Part shown: positions 46,606 to 58,729 of the stretch, piece after piece
Layout: every line of letters starts with the position of its first letter
Numbering within the stretch: the stretch's first letter is position 1
Source of the DNA: Gyromitra esculenta
Taxonomy: Eukaryota > Ascomycota > Pezizomycetes > Pezizales > Discinaceae
Length of the DNA stretch: 64,000 nucleotides
Reading direction: 5' to 3'
Assembly (NCBI GenBank): GCA_038503075.1
Contig: JBCAML010000006.1
Coordinates: 310,001 to 374,000 of the forward strand
Notes under the pieces: model-generated
What the model was told of the DNA's origin: nothing
Seen by the model: only the letters and a program-made list of their open reading frames with translations
The model's database searches: none
Made by a program: the position numbers and the translations under genes

Positions 46606-49078
46606 TGTGTAGCTGTTGCTATTGCTATTGACTTCTTTTTGGAGCTTTTTCGTTTAGATTTTTTGATGGAGCCGTGATAGAACCGTGGTGGAGAGCAGGT
46701 AGATACGGATAGATACAGCAGGTGGTCCAGCTTAAGAGGGGAAAACGAGAACAGATGCTCCGCTGTCTGTTCTTAAAAACCTCCCCTAGCCTCCATATCT
46801 CAGGATCAGATTCCAGCTGATCAGCGAATCAGACGCTGCTGATTTCAAACAGACCGCACGTGTCTGGATCTCGCAGCCAGCGGGCGACACAGGTTGGGCG
46901 AGATTTGTGAGGCGATAGACAGCAATCAACAGCATTTCGCCAGGCAAGCAAGCACGCGAACAGCAGCCGGAATGGTGCACGGTGGGCTGACAATTCTCCC
47001 CATTTTCCATGTTCTTCTTTCGGAGAGGGCTGCCAAAATCTTACGTTAGCGAGCACGCTATGCAAACTGAACTTAACCGTAGATTATGTATGCAGGTCGA
47101 GGGCTGCCGGGCTGCCGCCGGTTCGAAAGGGTGGTGCCGTGCCTGGCTGGCTGGAATTGGGGCAAGATAGCCGCTATCGGATGATCTTCGCGAGGTCACT
47201 CCACACATTGTTTCGGTTCCTTCGGCTGGTAGCGAAGGAAAAATCCTCTACACGTACCAAGCGATAGCTAAGCTCAAGAATATAAAGCATGTACATACGT
47301 CTCCCCAAGAGCCCGGGTGTGGGTGCAAATTCCAGACAGACAACCATAAACACATGTAGCTAGCACCGTATCAATCCAAAGTAAGCGAAGAAAAAAAAAG
47401 AGAAAAAAAGCAAATAGGAAGCTGTTGTGCTGTTGGACGAGTGCACGCCGATGATCCCGGAAAAATTAATAAATGCAGTTCTGTCGCTGTGTGGGCCGGT
47501 GATAGCCGTTCACTCAGTGAGCAAGAAGTAATCCGAACAAGAGAAAAAAAAAACCATGTTATCTGCATGGACTGCACTGTATGTTTCGTGGTGTCTCCAA
47601 CAATCATTGATCCCACCACACCCCTCCGTTGCGGTATCGGGTACTGCATAATACAAAATCTTGGATTCGGAACTATCCGGAAAATACACACGCTTGAAGC
47701 AAGGCTACCGCCATTTCCTTGCCTTGGATATATAGGTGTCTTGTTATTCTGTGCAAGGCGGCCATATATACTCGAGTGCCTGCAGCATGGGCTCAAGACG
47801 TTTGAAGGCGCAAGGCACAGTGTTTGCTGGATAAATACTATGTGCTCTGCTCTGGTCAGTTGTTAAATCGACAGCCTGATCATGCTGCGAAAACTATGCA
47901 GTGTCGTATAATTGCATGTACTCTGTGGGAATACGATCGGTTCCGAAAACCATATTTCTGTAGCGCGAGATACCCGTAGGAAAAGCAAATCAAAACTGCC
48001 TTGCTAGGACTACATGTATATAGGTTTTCAAATTATTATGGGGCGGATATTCTTGCGGTCGGTGTTCTTACAGGACGGTTGTACCATATTTCTAAAAAAA
48101 AAAAAACACAATACCAAAAACACCCCACACTCCTGTACTATAGCTTGCTTAACACTCACTATACAACATCACTACATGTAAGAACCTAGCTTAGTGTCCC
48201 TGCGTAGCTACGCGTATACTCCGTATGCCGGGCTTGGGCTGCGTCTATTTAAACCTCAATCCCGATAGAGGTTATTTAAGTTTTTTTTAATCTTCTGTAA
48301 GAATACACGTAATCCCCTCTCCTTTATGAATACGATTTGCGAAAACCCACAGTACTCCTTAGAGGCGGTTCTATTAAAGTTATGGAACCTACAATTATAC
48401 AATATCAAATAAAATACCAATCAACTGCTAGCGTACTGCTCAAAAGTCCAAGCTTGAGGATTAGTAGAATACCGAAACTGGGCTTGAATGGCCCGTCTGG
48501 GGTTAGGAATTTATCGTATGTAGGGTTTATGGAGTGATTGTGGTTGTGTGCTTGCTTTGCGGTGCTCTATACTACAGTACTAGAAAGTGGGGGTGTATCT
48601 GGTACCTGTATTAGCTTCGAGAACCCCGTAGCGCTACCAATTTCACCCCGCTTCCCGGCAATGTAGGTTTCGTTGGGTCTGCTATGGGTCGGGGTATGAA
48701 GATGGTACAGGTCTCACATTATTTCAGTGGTGACCTCATAGAATGGAAACCCTCGCTGTCACACACACTTACACCAGTACAGTGGGCTGCTGGTTCCTAG
48801 GTTTACTCTTTAGAACAGCTCTCGTCTTATTTCCCTCCTTACTATAGATACCTAACCCACCTACCAAATTTAACATTAGGCCCCGTGTACCATCCAAGTT
48901 TGAAAAGAGTGATATTCCATGACGATCCCCAACACACCCAACATCACAATTCAATTCACATATCACGCCGCAAAAAATAATGCTCATACGTAAAATAGTT
49001 ACGCAACCTTTAAAAAAAGACATGTTATACAATACAACACCCAACATTACTCCCCATCCCCATCCCATCCACACTACT
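46606..49078. other. intergenic, no gene seen
   Basis: TACATGTA copies at 48011 and 48173. The 141-codon frame at 47441-47866 starts at GTG and looks spurious. The right end is the 3' flank of the WD40 gene. Nothing else is supported. Confidence 0.45.
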
Positions 49079-50672
49079 CTACCTCTCTAGTTCATCCGCC
49101 GGAACATCGTCCGAATCCTTCCCCACAATCGCATTCGAAACCTTCCAGCACTGAATCAAATTATCTTCAGCGGCGGAGACCATGACCCACGGATCATTTG
49201 GATTCCACGCAAAATCAGAAACACGATTAGTATGACCGCCATGCATAAACAACCTATTACGCATTAGCAACCAGCAGTTTGGTCAGAGAGGAAGGGGGGA
49301 ATTACAATTCCGGTGGACCGTCTTCTGCATCTTCCGGAGTCTGTTCTTCTCCAATCCGCGCAAGGTCCCAGAAGCAGATCCGTCGATCTGCGCTGCTGCT
49401 GGCTAGGATTGGTTCTTCATGCGGGTGCCAGCTTAGTCCGTTTACTTCGGCATTGTGGCCTTGAAGGGAGTGGAGCTTTAGCTTTAGGTTTCGTAGGTCC
49501 CAGAGCGCAACACTTTTGTCGGCGGATGCGGTGGCGACGACGTAGTCGCTGGCGGGGTTGAAGGCGATGCAGTTGACAGCGTCAGCGTGCGCGACGACCT
49601 TGTGGGCTGCTGAGGTGATGTCGGCGCTGCGGACATCGACGATTTGCAGTGTGTGGTCGTCCGAGACGGAGCCGAAGAGAGCATCATGGCACGGGTGGTA
49701 AGATACATCATTGACAATTGCAGAGTGATGGGTGTAAGTGCGCACCGGGGACATCTGCGTGCTTCCCTTGGTGTACCCTGTAATGTCCCATAAGCGGACC
49801 GTAGAGTCCTCGGAACCGGTGATGAGGTGACCCTCCACGTGTGGGTTCCAGTTGAGCCCGTAGCCTTCCTTCTCGTGCCCAACCAGTGTCATCTGTGGGA
49901 GACACGTCCGCGTACTCGCGGGCATCAATGGGTGCTTGGTTTTGTCGAAGATTAAGACATTACCGTCGGCGCACATGGTCGCAATCAGATCGGGTTTCTG
50001 CGGCATGTAGCGTGCCTTGTTGACCTCACCTTCGTGAACCATTTTTTGCTGGATATGGAGGCGGCATTCAGCGCCGCCACCGTAGCCCCCGATCTCCTCT
50101 TTGTCTTCATCATAGCGGCGGGGGTCTTGCTCGGGGACGGGGTTGGGAAGTTGGACTTCGGCGATTTGAAGGTAGTTGGTGTCATTGCCGGAGGTATGGG
50201 TGCCGATAAGGAGACGGTGGGTAGAGTAGTTTTTACCGGGATGGCTATAGAGAGCTCGTCAGTAGTGGTGGGAGAAGGTGGGGGGGGGAAGACTCACGTC
50301 TGTTTGTCGGGGAACCATTGAGTGGTCAATGTTGGCCATTCCAGCGCTGAGCTGTAGAAGGTTAGTAAGTGTAATCAGAGGTGATGGTGGAGAGTGGGGA
50401 AAAACCTTAGGATTAAGTCGTAGAGGAACGGGGCGTTCTTCTTCCAGATCTTGTACTCTGGCACACACCGTCTAGGTCAGTTTCTGTAACGTGAGTTTTA
50501 GCGCAGATGCGGCAACACACCTTCGTTGATTATCTTATCGACAACAATTTGCTCCTCCGTGTCACGGAGGGTAGGATCCACTGTTGAGGGGTAAACGTCA
50601 GTGAGAGGGTTCTGAGACCGAGCTATCACGAGCGAGCTTACTGTCAATATCCTCATCCATATTTGTAGACAT
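49079..50672 (-). CDS. hat2: RbAp48/Msi1-family WD40 histone chaperone
   Basis: Six exons: 50672-50642, 50580-50521, 50457-50406, 50351-50298, 50244-49306, 49253-49079, in phase, 436 aa, the usual family length. Five introns, four of them within the first 430 bases. The N-terminal helix and binding region are classic ([20 protein letters not shown] then ALEWPTLTTQWFPD), followed by LIGTHTSGNDTNYLQIAEV and a seven-bladed propeller with clear WD units (TVRLWDI, SVALWDLR, RICFWDLA, DNLIQCWKV) ending in an acidic tail. This protein binds histone H4 and serves in Hat1-Hat2 acetyltransferase, CAF-1, Rpd3-type deacetylase and, where present, PRC2 complexes. Filamentous fungi often have one or two paralogues, so hat2 versus CAF-1 subunit (msi1) cannot be settled here. 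It is transcribed away from xrn1. Confidence 0.92.
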
Positions 50673-52231
50673 GATGCAGCCTGGGGGTTTGAGGTTGGGG
50701 GTGAGAGATCGTGTCCTCGTTACGGGTCGTGGGAGAGGGAGTGATGATTGGTGATGTGTTCTCGGGGGAGAGACGGAGAGTTAGGGCTGGGGGAGGGCAG
50801 GATGGGAATGGGAATTGGTGTTTAGGGAATGCTCACGTCGCGTCGGACCCCTGCACGAGAACGTCTGGGAGATGGTGGTGCTGCATAAATATACGAATGT
50901 AGGGTATCTGCCCAAGAATATTCTCGAGATCACGAAGAGTATTAGATTCTCTCGTGCCGGAGATTTTTCTATTCATATTGTTCGTGCGTCTTCTGGTTGG
51001 ATCTGTCGTTTGGTGGATTTCCTAAACTGGGGAAGCCAACCCTTGTCTTTTGTGCAACGGCAACGGATATGGATTTTTTGAGATGGGCACGCTCTGGCGA
51101 TGTGGGTAGGGCGCCTTCTATCTAAAATACAGCATTCATCCCTTCTGCCCTTCAGGCAAGCGTTGGGGTACTGCTGTGCGTAATATACTGCGGCCCAAGC
51201 AGCATATGCTTGGGTAAGACTGGTGTTCCATTTTTTACTAACGATGGTCTTATAGCGTTCTATTTAATAGAGATATCTAACTACAGGTGTAGGTTTATCC
51301 TGTCACCTACAACAACCCATATAATGCTCTGGAATAAGTTTTGAACGATAGGATGAACGGGAACGGGAACGGGATCCGTTTTTACCCCACCGGAAGTCGG
51401 AGTTTAACAATTGGTAATTTGTAACTTATACCGCCTTTGGGAGAAGAGAATACATGTACATACGATGGGTGAAAGGAAAGGGCACATGTAATATGTCCGC
51501 TTCGAGTCTATGTATTCCGTAAAGCTTACAGGCTCTCATGCCCTGCAACTATAATTCAGTTTCCTTTCCTTCCCCGAGAAGTGGAGCATCTTCTCTACTC
51601 ACTGACAGCTGACTTGTGCCCAATTCTAGGCCCACGTCCGCAGCTAGAGTAGAGCGAAACCGTGTTCACTCCAGACATCTCCTGTATGATATTATCCTGT
51701 CTTTGTCTCTTTTATTTGCGCTACAGTCAGGCCCCCAGGCAACCCATCAATCAGCTGGACGGGATTGCCCAGGGCTAGGGCTGAGACACAGGGTTGGGCC
51801 ACCACACACCGCCACGCTCCGGTCTGGATGGGGCGATGGCTGGCTTTGGCTGGTTGGCTGCCTACTTCTGCCGCCGGCTGGGTGTTCTCGTTCGCCTCCC
51901 CCGATCTCTTTTCGCAACGTCACGAATAACGATAACGACATCTCCTCCTCCACCCACCCCCCACCCCCCTCTCCCCGAGACAGCATAGAACTCATAGAGT
52001 TATATATCGCTCCATTTCCGTGCGAGGGACTGAGAAGATCCTCGCATTTTCCTTTAATTTTCCTTTAATTTTTCTTTTTTCGGTTTTTCTCAGCTCGGAG
52101 GAAAGGATTTATATTATACATCCCGCCACCGTCGATAGCTTTCTCTTTTACTTTCACAAAAAAAATATACTCGCCGAGTTTAACTACTTTCCAGCCTTTT
52201 CTATATCTGTCTGTATATCTATACCCTCAGG
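50673..52231. other. divergent promoter region, WD40 gene and xrn1
   Basis: A 1.56 kb shared upstream region. Contains TACATGTA at 51451, a tandem GAACGG run near 51356-51372, a small perfect hairpin CCCAAGCA / TGCTTGGG near 51194-51214, and a T/C-rich leader just before xrn1 (51930-52230). No coding region supported. Confidence 0.5.
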
Positions 52232-55200
52232 ATGGGTGTTCCAAAGTTCTTCCGATGGATGTCAGAGCGATATCCTACCATCTCTCAGTTGATTGCCGAG
52301 AACCGTATTCCAGAGTTCGATTGTCTATACGTACAGCTCCCCCTTCCCCTAACGAAAAAGAAAAAAAGAAAGAGTCAAAGCTAATTGATGACCAGCTTGA
52401 TATGAACGGCATCATCCACAACTGCACCCACAATGACTCAGATTCAGCCACCTTCCGCATGACGGAAGACAAGATGTTTATCGCCATCTTCAACTACATC
52501 GAGCACCTCTTCGGCAAGATCAAGCCCAAAAAGGTTTTCTTCATGGCCGTCGATGGCGTCGCTCCCCGCGCCAAAATGAACCAGCAGCGCGCACGACGTT
52601 TCAGAACTGCTCTGGACGCTGAGAATGCGCGACAGAAGGCCATCAGCGATGGAGTAGAGATGCCCACCGAAGATGCCTTCGACAGCAACTGCATCACCCC
52701 AGGTAGCCCCCTCCTCAATTCCACCTAAATAAGTATAACCATCAGACTAACACCCCCCATAGGGACTGAGTTCATGGCCCGCCTCACAATCCAGCTGAAA
52801 TACTTCGTTTCAAAAAAGGTCACCGAGGATGTCGACTGGCAAGGCGTCGACGTTATTCTCTCCGGCCACGAAGTCCCTGGCGAAGGCGAACACAAAATTA
52901 TGGAATACATCCGGCTCGCCAAAGCGCAGCCCAACTATAACCCCAACACCCGACACTGTCTCTACGGTCTTGACGCAGACCTAATAATGCTGGGTCTCCT
53001 CTCGCACGACCCCCACTTTTGTCTTCTCCGCGAAGAAGTCACATTCGGTCGTGCCCAAAAACAAAAAAGCAAAGAACTCGAGCACCAGAACTTTTTCCTG
53101 ATGCATCTTAGCGTCGTGCGCGAGTACCTGGAGCATGAGTTCCAGGAACTGAAGAAGCCTGGTGTGCTAAGTTTTCCATACGATATGGAACGCATCATTG
53201 ATGATTTTATATTACTTGCCTTCTTCGTCGGGAATGATTTTTTGCCGAATCTGCCGAATCTGCATATTAATGAGGGTGCGCTGGCACTGCAGTTCAAGGT
53301 CTATAAAGAGATCTTGAGGAAGGCGGATGGGTATCTCAATGAGCACGGCGTCATCAACCTGGATCGATTATCTCTGTTGCTGAAGGAGTTGAGTGTGTAT
53401 GAGAAGGACTTTTTTGAAGTCGAGTGCAGTGATGCGAATTGGCTTAAGGGGAAGCAGAGGGGCCACCTGGAGGCGCTGGAGCATGCGAGGAACAAGAGGG
53501 GGAAGTTGGTCATCACTTCGGAGCAGAAGGAGGCGTATAAGAAGGTTAAGAAGTGGGTCGAGAATAGAAGACGCGGGAAGGGCGGGAAAGTTTATAATAT
53601 CCCGGCGAACTACTCGGCGAAGGATCGGAAGTTTGTGGAGGACCTTGCGGCGAGCCTAAGGCTCAAGTGTGAGAGGGTGGAGAACGAACAAGGGGAGATT
53701 CACCTGCAACTGAGCCACTATCCGAATGAGAATGGTGACGAAGGCGAAGGAACTGAGGACGAAGAGGAGGAAGGTCAAGTTGCGTTGTTACGCGTGTTTA
53801 GGACGTATGATAAAGCCCAGGTGGTAGACGTGTCTGCGGATGCGGCTCAGGAAGAGATACGGATGAAGTATGATGAGAGGTTTTACCAGTGGAAAGACGA
53901 ATACTATAAGGAGAAGCTCGGGTTCGGTTTGGATAATGAGGAGGAGATGAGACATCTCACAGAGAACTACATCGAGGGTCTACAATGGGTGTTGTATTAC
54001 TACTACCGCGGTGTAGCGTCGTGGCCGTGGTACTACCGCTATCATTACTCTCCTAGGATCTCGGACGTTCACAAAGGTCTTGGTGCGAATCTGAATTTCA
54101 ATATTGGCCAACCGTTTAAGCCGTTTGAGCAGCTTATGGGCGTTCTACCTGATCGCTCGAAAAGTATTGTTCCAAAAGCGTACCATGTATGAACCCTCCC
54201 CAGCTGTTCCCTATCCATATTTTACTAATTAGACTAGCCCCTCATGCTAGACGAGAAATCCCCCATTATCCATTTCTACCCTAGTGACTTTGAGCTCGAC
54301 ATGAACGGCAAAAAGATGGAATGGGAAGCAGTCGTCAAGATCCCATTCATTGATGAAAACGAGCTCCTCCCAGCGATGCGGACCGTCGAGCACCTCCTCA
54401 GCGAAGACGAGCGACAACGCAATTCCTTCGGCATCACCCTCAAATTCTCATACTCCCCTAACGTCGACGAACATTATCCCAGCTCTATGCCTGACGTGTT
54501 CCCCGATATCCCGCGCTGTCGATGCGTTATTAATACTTACGAGCTACCAACTATGGAGGGACTCGAGATCATCGTGGGTCTGTGTGAAGGCGTGAAGATT
54601 GGCGCTGCTGCTTTGGCTGGATTCCCGAGCTTGAAGACGCTGAACCATACCGCGTCGTTGGAGTATCATGGCGTTAATGTGTTTATGCAAGATAGTCGGA
54701 ATGAGAGCATGGTGCTTAGAGTGGAGAACGAGTATGCTGGCGGGAAGCTGGAGAAGGCGAAAGAGAAGTTGGGGAAGAGGTGCTTTGTTGGTATGGGCTC
54801 TCCTTTTTACGTTCTCTTTTATTTGGGGAGGGGGAGGATTTACTAATATTTTTTTTCTTACTACAGGATATCCGTTCCTGCAGGAGGCGAAAGTCACTGC
54901 CATCTCTGATGAGTTGTTTAAATACGTACTTTCGGACACTGGACAGATCCTTCCGATCCCACACAGCCCTTACGAGGCTGACGCATGGCGGAAGAAGGCC
55001 GATCGTATGGAAAATAACTATAGTAAACGTATGGGTATCATGATTGGCCCCGTCGAGGTCGTCATACACACCAACATCCTCAAGGGTCTAAAGAGGACCG
55101 ACGAGGGTGCAACGATCAAGGAGTACGCAGCCGTTGCGGGGATCGAGACGGACTATGCAGCGCAGACAGTAGTCGATGAGGTCATTAGTGAAGATCAGAG

Positions 55201-56743
55201 GTTCCTGGAGAAAGCGGCGGTGCCTATTGAGGAGGAATTCCCAGGCGGGACTAGAGCTTTCTTCTTAGGTGAGTTTAATTATGGGAGGCCGCTGGAGGTC
55301 ATTAGGCCTGAAGGTAATAAGGTTGATGTGTGGATTTATACTATGGTAAGATTATATACGGTTGGGGTTGGGTTGTGGAATGGTGAAATGGCTAACAATG
55401 GGTAGAAGGGGAAAGAGCCGGATTTTGGTCAGCAGATTGCGCAGCGCGCGGAACAGGAAACTCGCTATACTCCTTCCTATGCCGTCGCTCGTCAGCTTGG
55501 CCTTAACCCGCTTGTGCTCAGCAAGATCACGTCGGCGTTCACTGTTTTGGTTGAAGATACACGTTGCAACCTTGGTCTAAATCTTAAGTTCGAAGCTAAG
55601 AAGCTTAAGGTTCTTGGTTACTCTCGCCGCGGTGACGCGGGTTGGGAGTTCTCACCTAAAGCAGTCGAGCTGCTCCACGAGTATATCCAGAAGTTCCCGG
55701 CGTTCTTTTTTGGTGTCTCGAGGAACCCTCATGGTGATATATACACCGATACCGATTTCTTCGACCCCAGCGAGAGTAAGGCCCGTATCAAGGAAATAGT
55801 CGACTGGCTGAAAAGCATACAGTCCAAGAATTTCGAGAAGGTTCCACTTGAGGCGCAGCAGCTCGACGGAGACGTAGTTAAGGAGATTGAGGAAGCGGCG
55901 GATGCCTATCTGGCAGCTGACGTCCCGGGCGAATTCAAGCGTGTCAAGAACGTTCCCCGAAAAGCCCTCCTGAAGCCTAGCGACGCAGAGCATAGGCTCC
56001 ACAGTCAATGGTTCAGCATTGGCGACCGCGTCGTGTACGTCCAAGACTCTGGCAAGGTTCCGATCGCGACGCGCGGTACCGTCGTTGGACTTACGAGGAC
56101 TACGCGCGCCACATTACTCGATGTCGTATTTGACGTCACCTTTATGAGTGGTACCACACTGAGCGATCGCTGCTCCCCATTCCGGGGAATGTCGGTTCCC
56201 ACACAATCTGTGCTGAACTTGTCGAATCGTCAGCTTATCGCCGGTAGCAAGGCTAGCGCAACATTGAACCCACCTGCGCCAACACCGGAACCGGTCGCGG
56301 TGCAGCTGGCACAGCGGAATGGTCGCGGGGCAACGAACGGTCTTAGACCTGCGCAGACTCCATCGCAGTTGATGGGCAGCTTCAGTAATGGCGTGCAAGG
56401 ACAGCAGACGAATGGGTATAACGGACGTGGAAGAGGCCGCGGAGGTAATCGGAATGGTATTCCGGATGGATCTAGGGGTGGGAGAGGAGGTACGGTAGAT
56501 CTACCAGTGAGAGCGGGCCCGCCGGTCATTATGCAGAGGCCACAAGCACAAGGTGGTGAAGCCCAGCAAGGGAAATATCAAGCAGTTCCCCCGCCGGCAA
56601 TTCTGTCGGAGAGGAGTGGGCGTGGTGGGAGACCAAAAGGAGGGTCAGGGAGGATCAAGGGCAGGGGTGGCAGGAGCGGGAATACTACCAGTAATGCGCA
56701 GAATCGCTCGGTTATGCCTGTACCTGTTGGAGAACCGCAGTAA
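52232..56743 (+). CDS. xrn1: 5'-3' exoribonuclease Xrn1
   Basis: Six exons: 52232-52330, 52396-52702, 52763-54186, 54238-54790, 54867-55345, 55406-56743, all GT..AG and in phase, 1399 aa. Xrn1 degrades decapped mRNA 5' to 3' in the cytoplasm. It begins MGVPKFFRWMSERYPTISQL as in all Xrn1 proteins. Catalytic acids fall at the expected places: Asp35 in LDMNGIIH, Glu176 and Glu178 in GHEVPGEGEHKIMEY, Asp206 and Asp208 in YGLDADLIMLGL, and Asp in FFVGNDFLPNLP; the basic pocket segment APRAKMNQQRARRFR is present. After the CR2 region come the PAZ/Tudor, winged-helix and SH3-like domains (GDRVVYVQDSGKVPIATRGT) and a Gly/Arg-rich RGG-type tail (NGRGRGRGGNRNG). Cytoplasmic Xrn1 rather than nuclear Rat1 is indicated by the length and absence of the Rat1 zinc knuckle. 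Confidence 0.97.
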
Positions 56744-58279
56744 AGAAAGAAAAGCGTCCCTTATAGATGGCCGGGTGAAGGAAGGGGAGAAGAAGAAGAA
56801 GAGGAGTCCTTTTTCTCGTTTATTATGGAGTAATTTCCAGTGTTTAATTTACAAGATGGGATTCTTTTTTCTTCTTCCTTCTCTCGCTTCTTTGCTTCGG
56901 GTTCGTGGACAGTGACACTCATACTTACATGCCCGAAAAGACCTTCTGCGTTGATTGTGGAGTAGCTTCCAGTTGGTCAACGGGGAAGACCCTTTCGGCT
57001 GCGTAAGAATAAGTTTCGCTGTAGCGCAAGTGAGAGCTTGGAAGAAGCGAAAAGCGAAAAGAAAATATGGGAGACCGTATTTTTTTCTCCTTCTTTCTCT
57101 CCTATTTCTCTCGCTCCTTCTATCTTTTGAGGGGGTTTTCTTTTTAGATAGGTGTGTGGGTTATTAGGGCTTGGTGATAAGGGCAGAGAGATAAAATAGA
57201 AAATAAAACCATCTGGTTTAAAAAAAACCTGTGCACACACGTAGTGATCTCGTGGGGCGGATGAGTTTCCGGATGTACCACCTACGTACGCTGCGTGATT
57301 AGTTCCGCGATCGCTCATACTGCATCACTCGTAGACGTACACTTTCTGCCTGCAGACGCGTAATACGGGTACACTCAGAGGAGAGTTAATAGTTTGGGGT
57401 CTCTTTTAGTAGGTCTGGGGTAAAATAGCAGGGATTTGTCGATCTTGTCAGCACGAACTGAGATTAGCGTGGCTACCGGCAATGATCGTGAAACTACTCC
57501 CCCTCTCCAATCGAGTCGTTTAGAGTAGAAAAATCCCATAGGCGGTGTGAACCTACCTATTGTTTGTCCACTGAACGAAAGAAAGAAAAAAAGGTTAAAA
57601 GCCGCGATCTAGAAAACATCCGCAGCATCCCCTCAGCCCTAGGCGCTCTTTGATCGTGTGCAGGGAAAGCTGACTCTGGCCCGATGTGGGCAAATTGTAA
57701 GCGAGACCCTTTTGTTCATAAGCACCCACCCACCCACCTGCTATTTCCAGGGGGCTGAATGGGGTGGGTGGGATGAGAAGGGCTCGCCTAAACGGTATCT
57801 GGAGCCCGGATAATTTGCCCCACGGGATTCAGCCAAGGCAATATTCGCGGTTTCAAAAGTCTCGGCGCATTACGAAGCCCGAGTCGTGGACTCCCAAAAT
57901 AGCAGGCGCAGGGGAGGGCTGAGGGGGAGAGGCGGTTGGGGTGGCAACCGAACATTCACAACACCCCTGGCTTTGTACAACCCCCCGGCCTCCCTGCCTG
58001 TATTCTATTGAATGTGGAAGGCTCATATCTCTGGTGGGACCCTGCAGGACTGAAATCTACATAAACCCGCCCCCTGGTCGCATGGAGAATTCCTCTTTCT
58101 CTCTCTCCTACCCTCTCATCTCGAGTTCGCTTTCGCATTTACGTATCTTATATTACTAGTCGACCGGTCGTCTAAGTCTCCATTTACATATTCATATTTA
58201 TATTTATATTTTCTTTCCTCGGGCTTTACGATAACTACCTATCACGATAACTACGAAAGAAAAAAATCAAAATCAAAAA
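56744..58279. other. intergenic, xrn1 3' flank and GPI-protein promoter
   Basis: Right after xrn1 a T/C-rich 3' UTR-like segment, then at 57685-57823 a G/C-rich inverted repeat (listed). The last 200 bases before 58280 are T/A/C-rich leader. No coding region supported. Confidence 0.45.
57685..57823. repeat. nested inverted repeat with CCCA tract
   Basis: Outer arms TGTGGGCAAATT and AATTTGCCCCAC (one gap), inner arms CACCCACCCACCCACC (57723-57738) and GGGGTGGGTGGG (57761-57772). It could fold into a long hairpin in either strand. It lies about 450 bases upstream of the GPI-protein gene and might be a regulatory site or a degenerate element. Confidence 0.4.
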
Positions 58280-58729
58280 ATGCAGTACTCACTCACCTTC
58301 CTCTCTGCTACTGCTCTCGTCCTCCTACCCGCGCTAGCAGCTGCGCAGTCGGCGAATACTACTACTACTACTACTATCGCTCCGGGCAACTTGACCATCA
58401 CAAATGCTCCCTCGACTATCACTTCTTTCCCCACACTCACTCCAACCCACTCGTTCCCGAATAGCACCAATAGCACTGCTACGCGATCTGCTTCGGCGAC
58501 AAAGAAGAACGTCACCTCCACTATCACTGGTTCTGATGGAAGTTTGTCTACCGCGACGAGTCTGGTTGTGGTAACGGGCAGCGGAGCCAGTTCGACCCCG
58601 GGTGCACCCGCGGCTACTACTACGGCGTCTTCTAATCAGGCAGCGGGCGATGCGGCGAAGAAGATTGGGAACTCGGTTGGCGCTTTCGTGATTGCTATGG
58701 GTGTTTTGTTTGTGGGACATCTGCTATAA
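58280..58729 (+). CDS. GPI-anchored Ser/Thr-rich cell-surface protein
   Basis: A single exon of 149 aa from ATG 58280, with an A-rich start context. Residues 1-22 form a textbook signal peptide (hydrophobic core LTFLSATALVLLPALAAA, cleavage about Ala-Gln). The mature chain is Ser/Thr/Ala-rich with a run of threonines and several N-glycosylation sequons (NTT, NLT, NST, NVT). The C-terminus has a short polar stretch with small residues (GDAAKKIGNS, possible omega site) and a hydrophobic tail VGAFVIAMGVLFVGHLL ending with no charged residues, the GPI-attachment signal pattern. It should be secreted, O-mannosylated and tethered to membrane or cell wall. No enzymatic domain, so a structural wall protein or stalk is inferred. 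Confidence 0.85.
   Translation: MQYSLTFLSATALVLLPALAAAQSANTTTTTTIAPGNLTITNAPSTITSFPTLTPTHSFPNSTNSTATRSASATKKNVTSTITGSDGSLSTATSLVVVTGSGASSTPGAPAATTTASSNQAAGDAAKKIGNSVGAFVIAMGVLFVGHLL

Noticed and set aside
47441..47866. 141-codon plus-strand frame
   Set aside because: Starts at GTG, and its composition (many Cys/Ile) does not look like the neighbouring genes.
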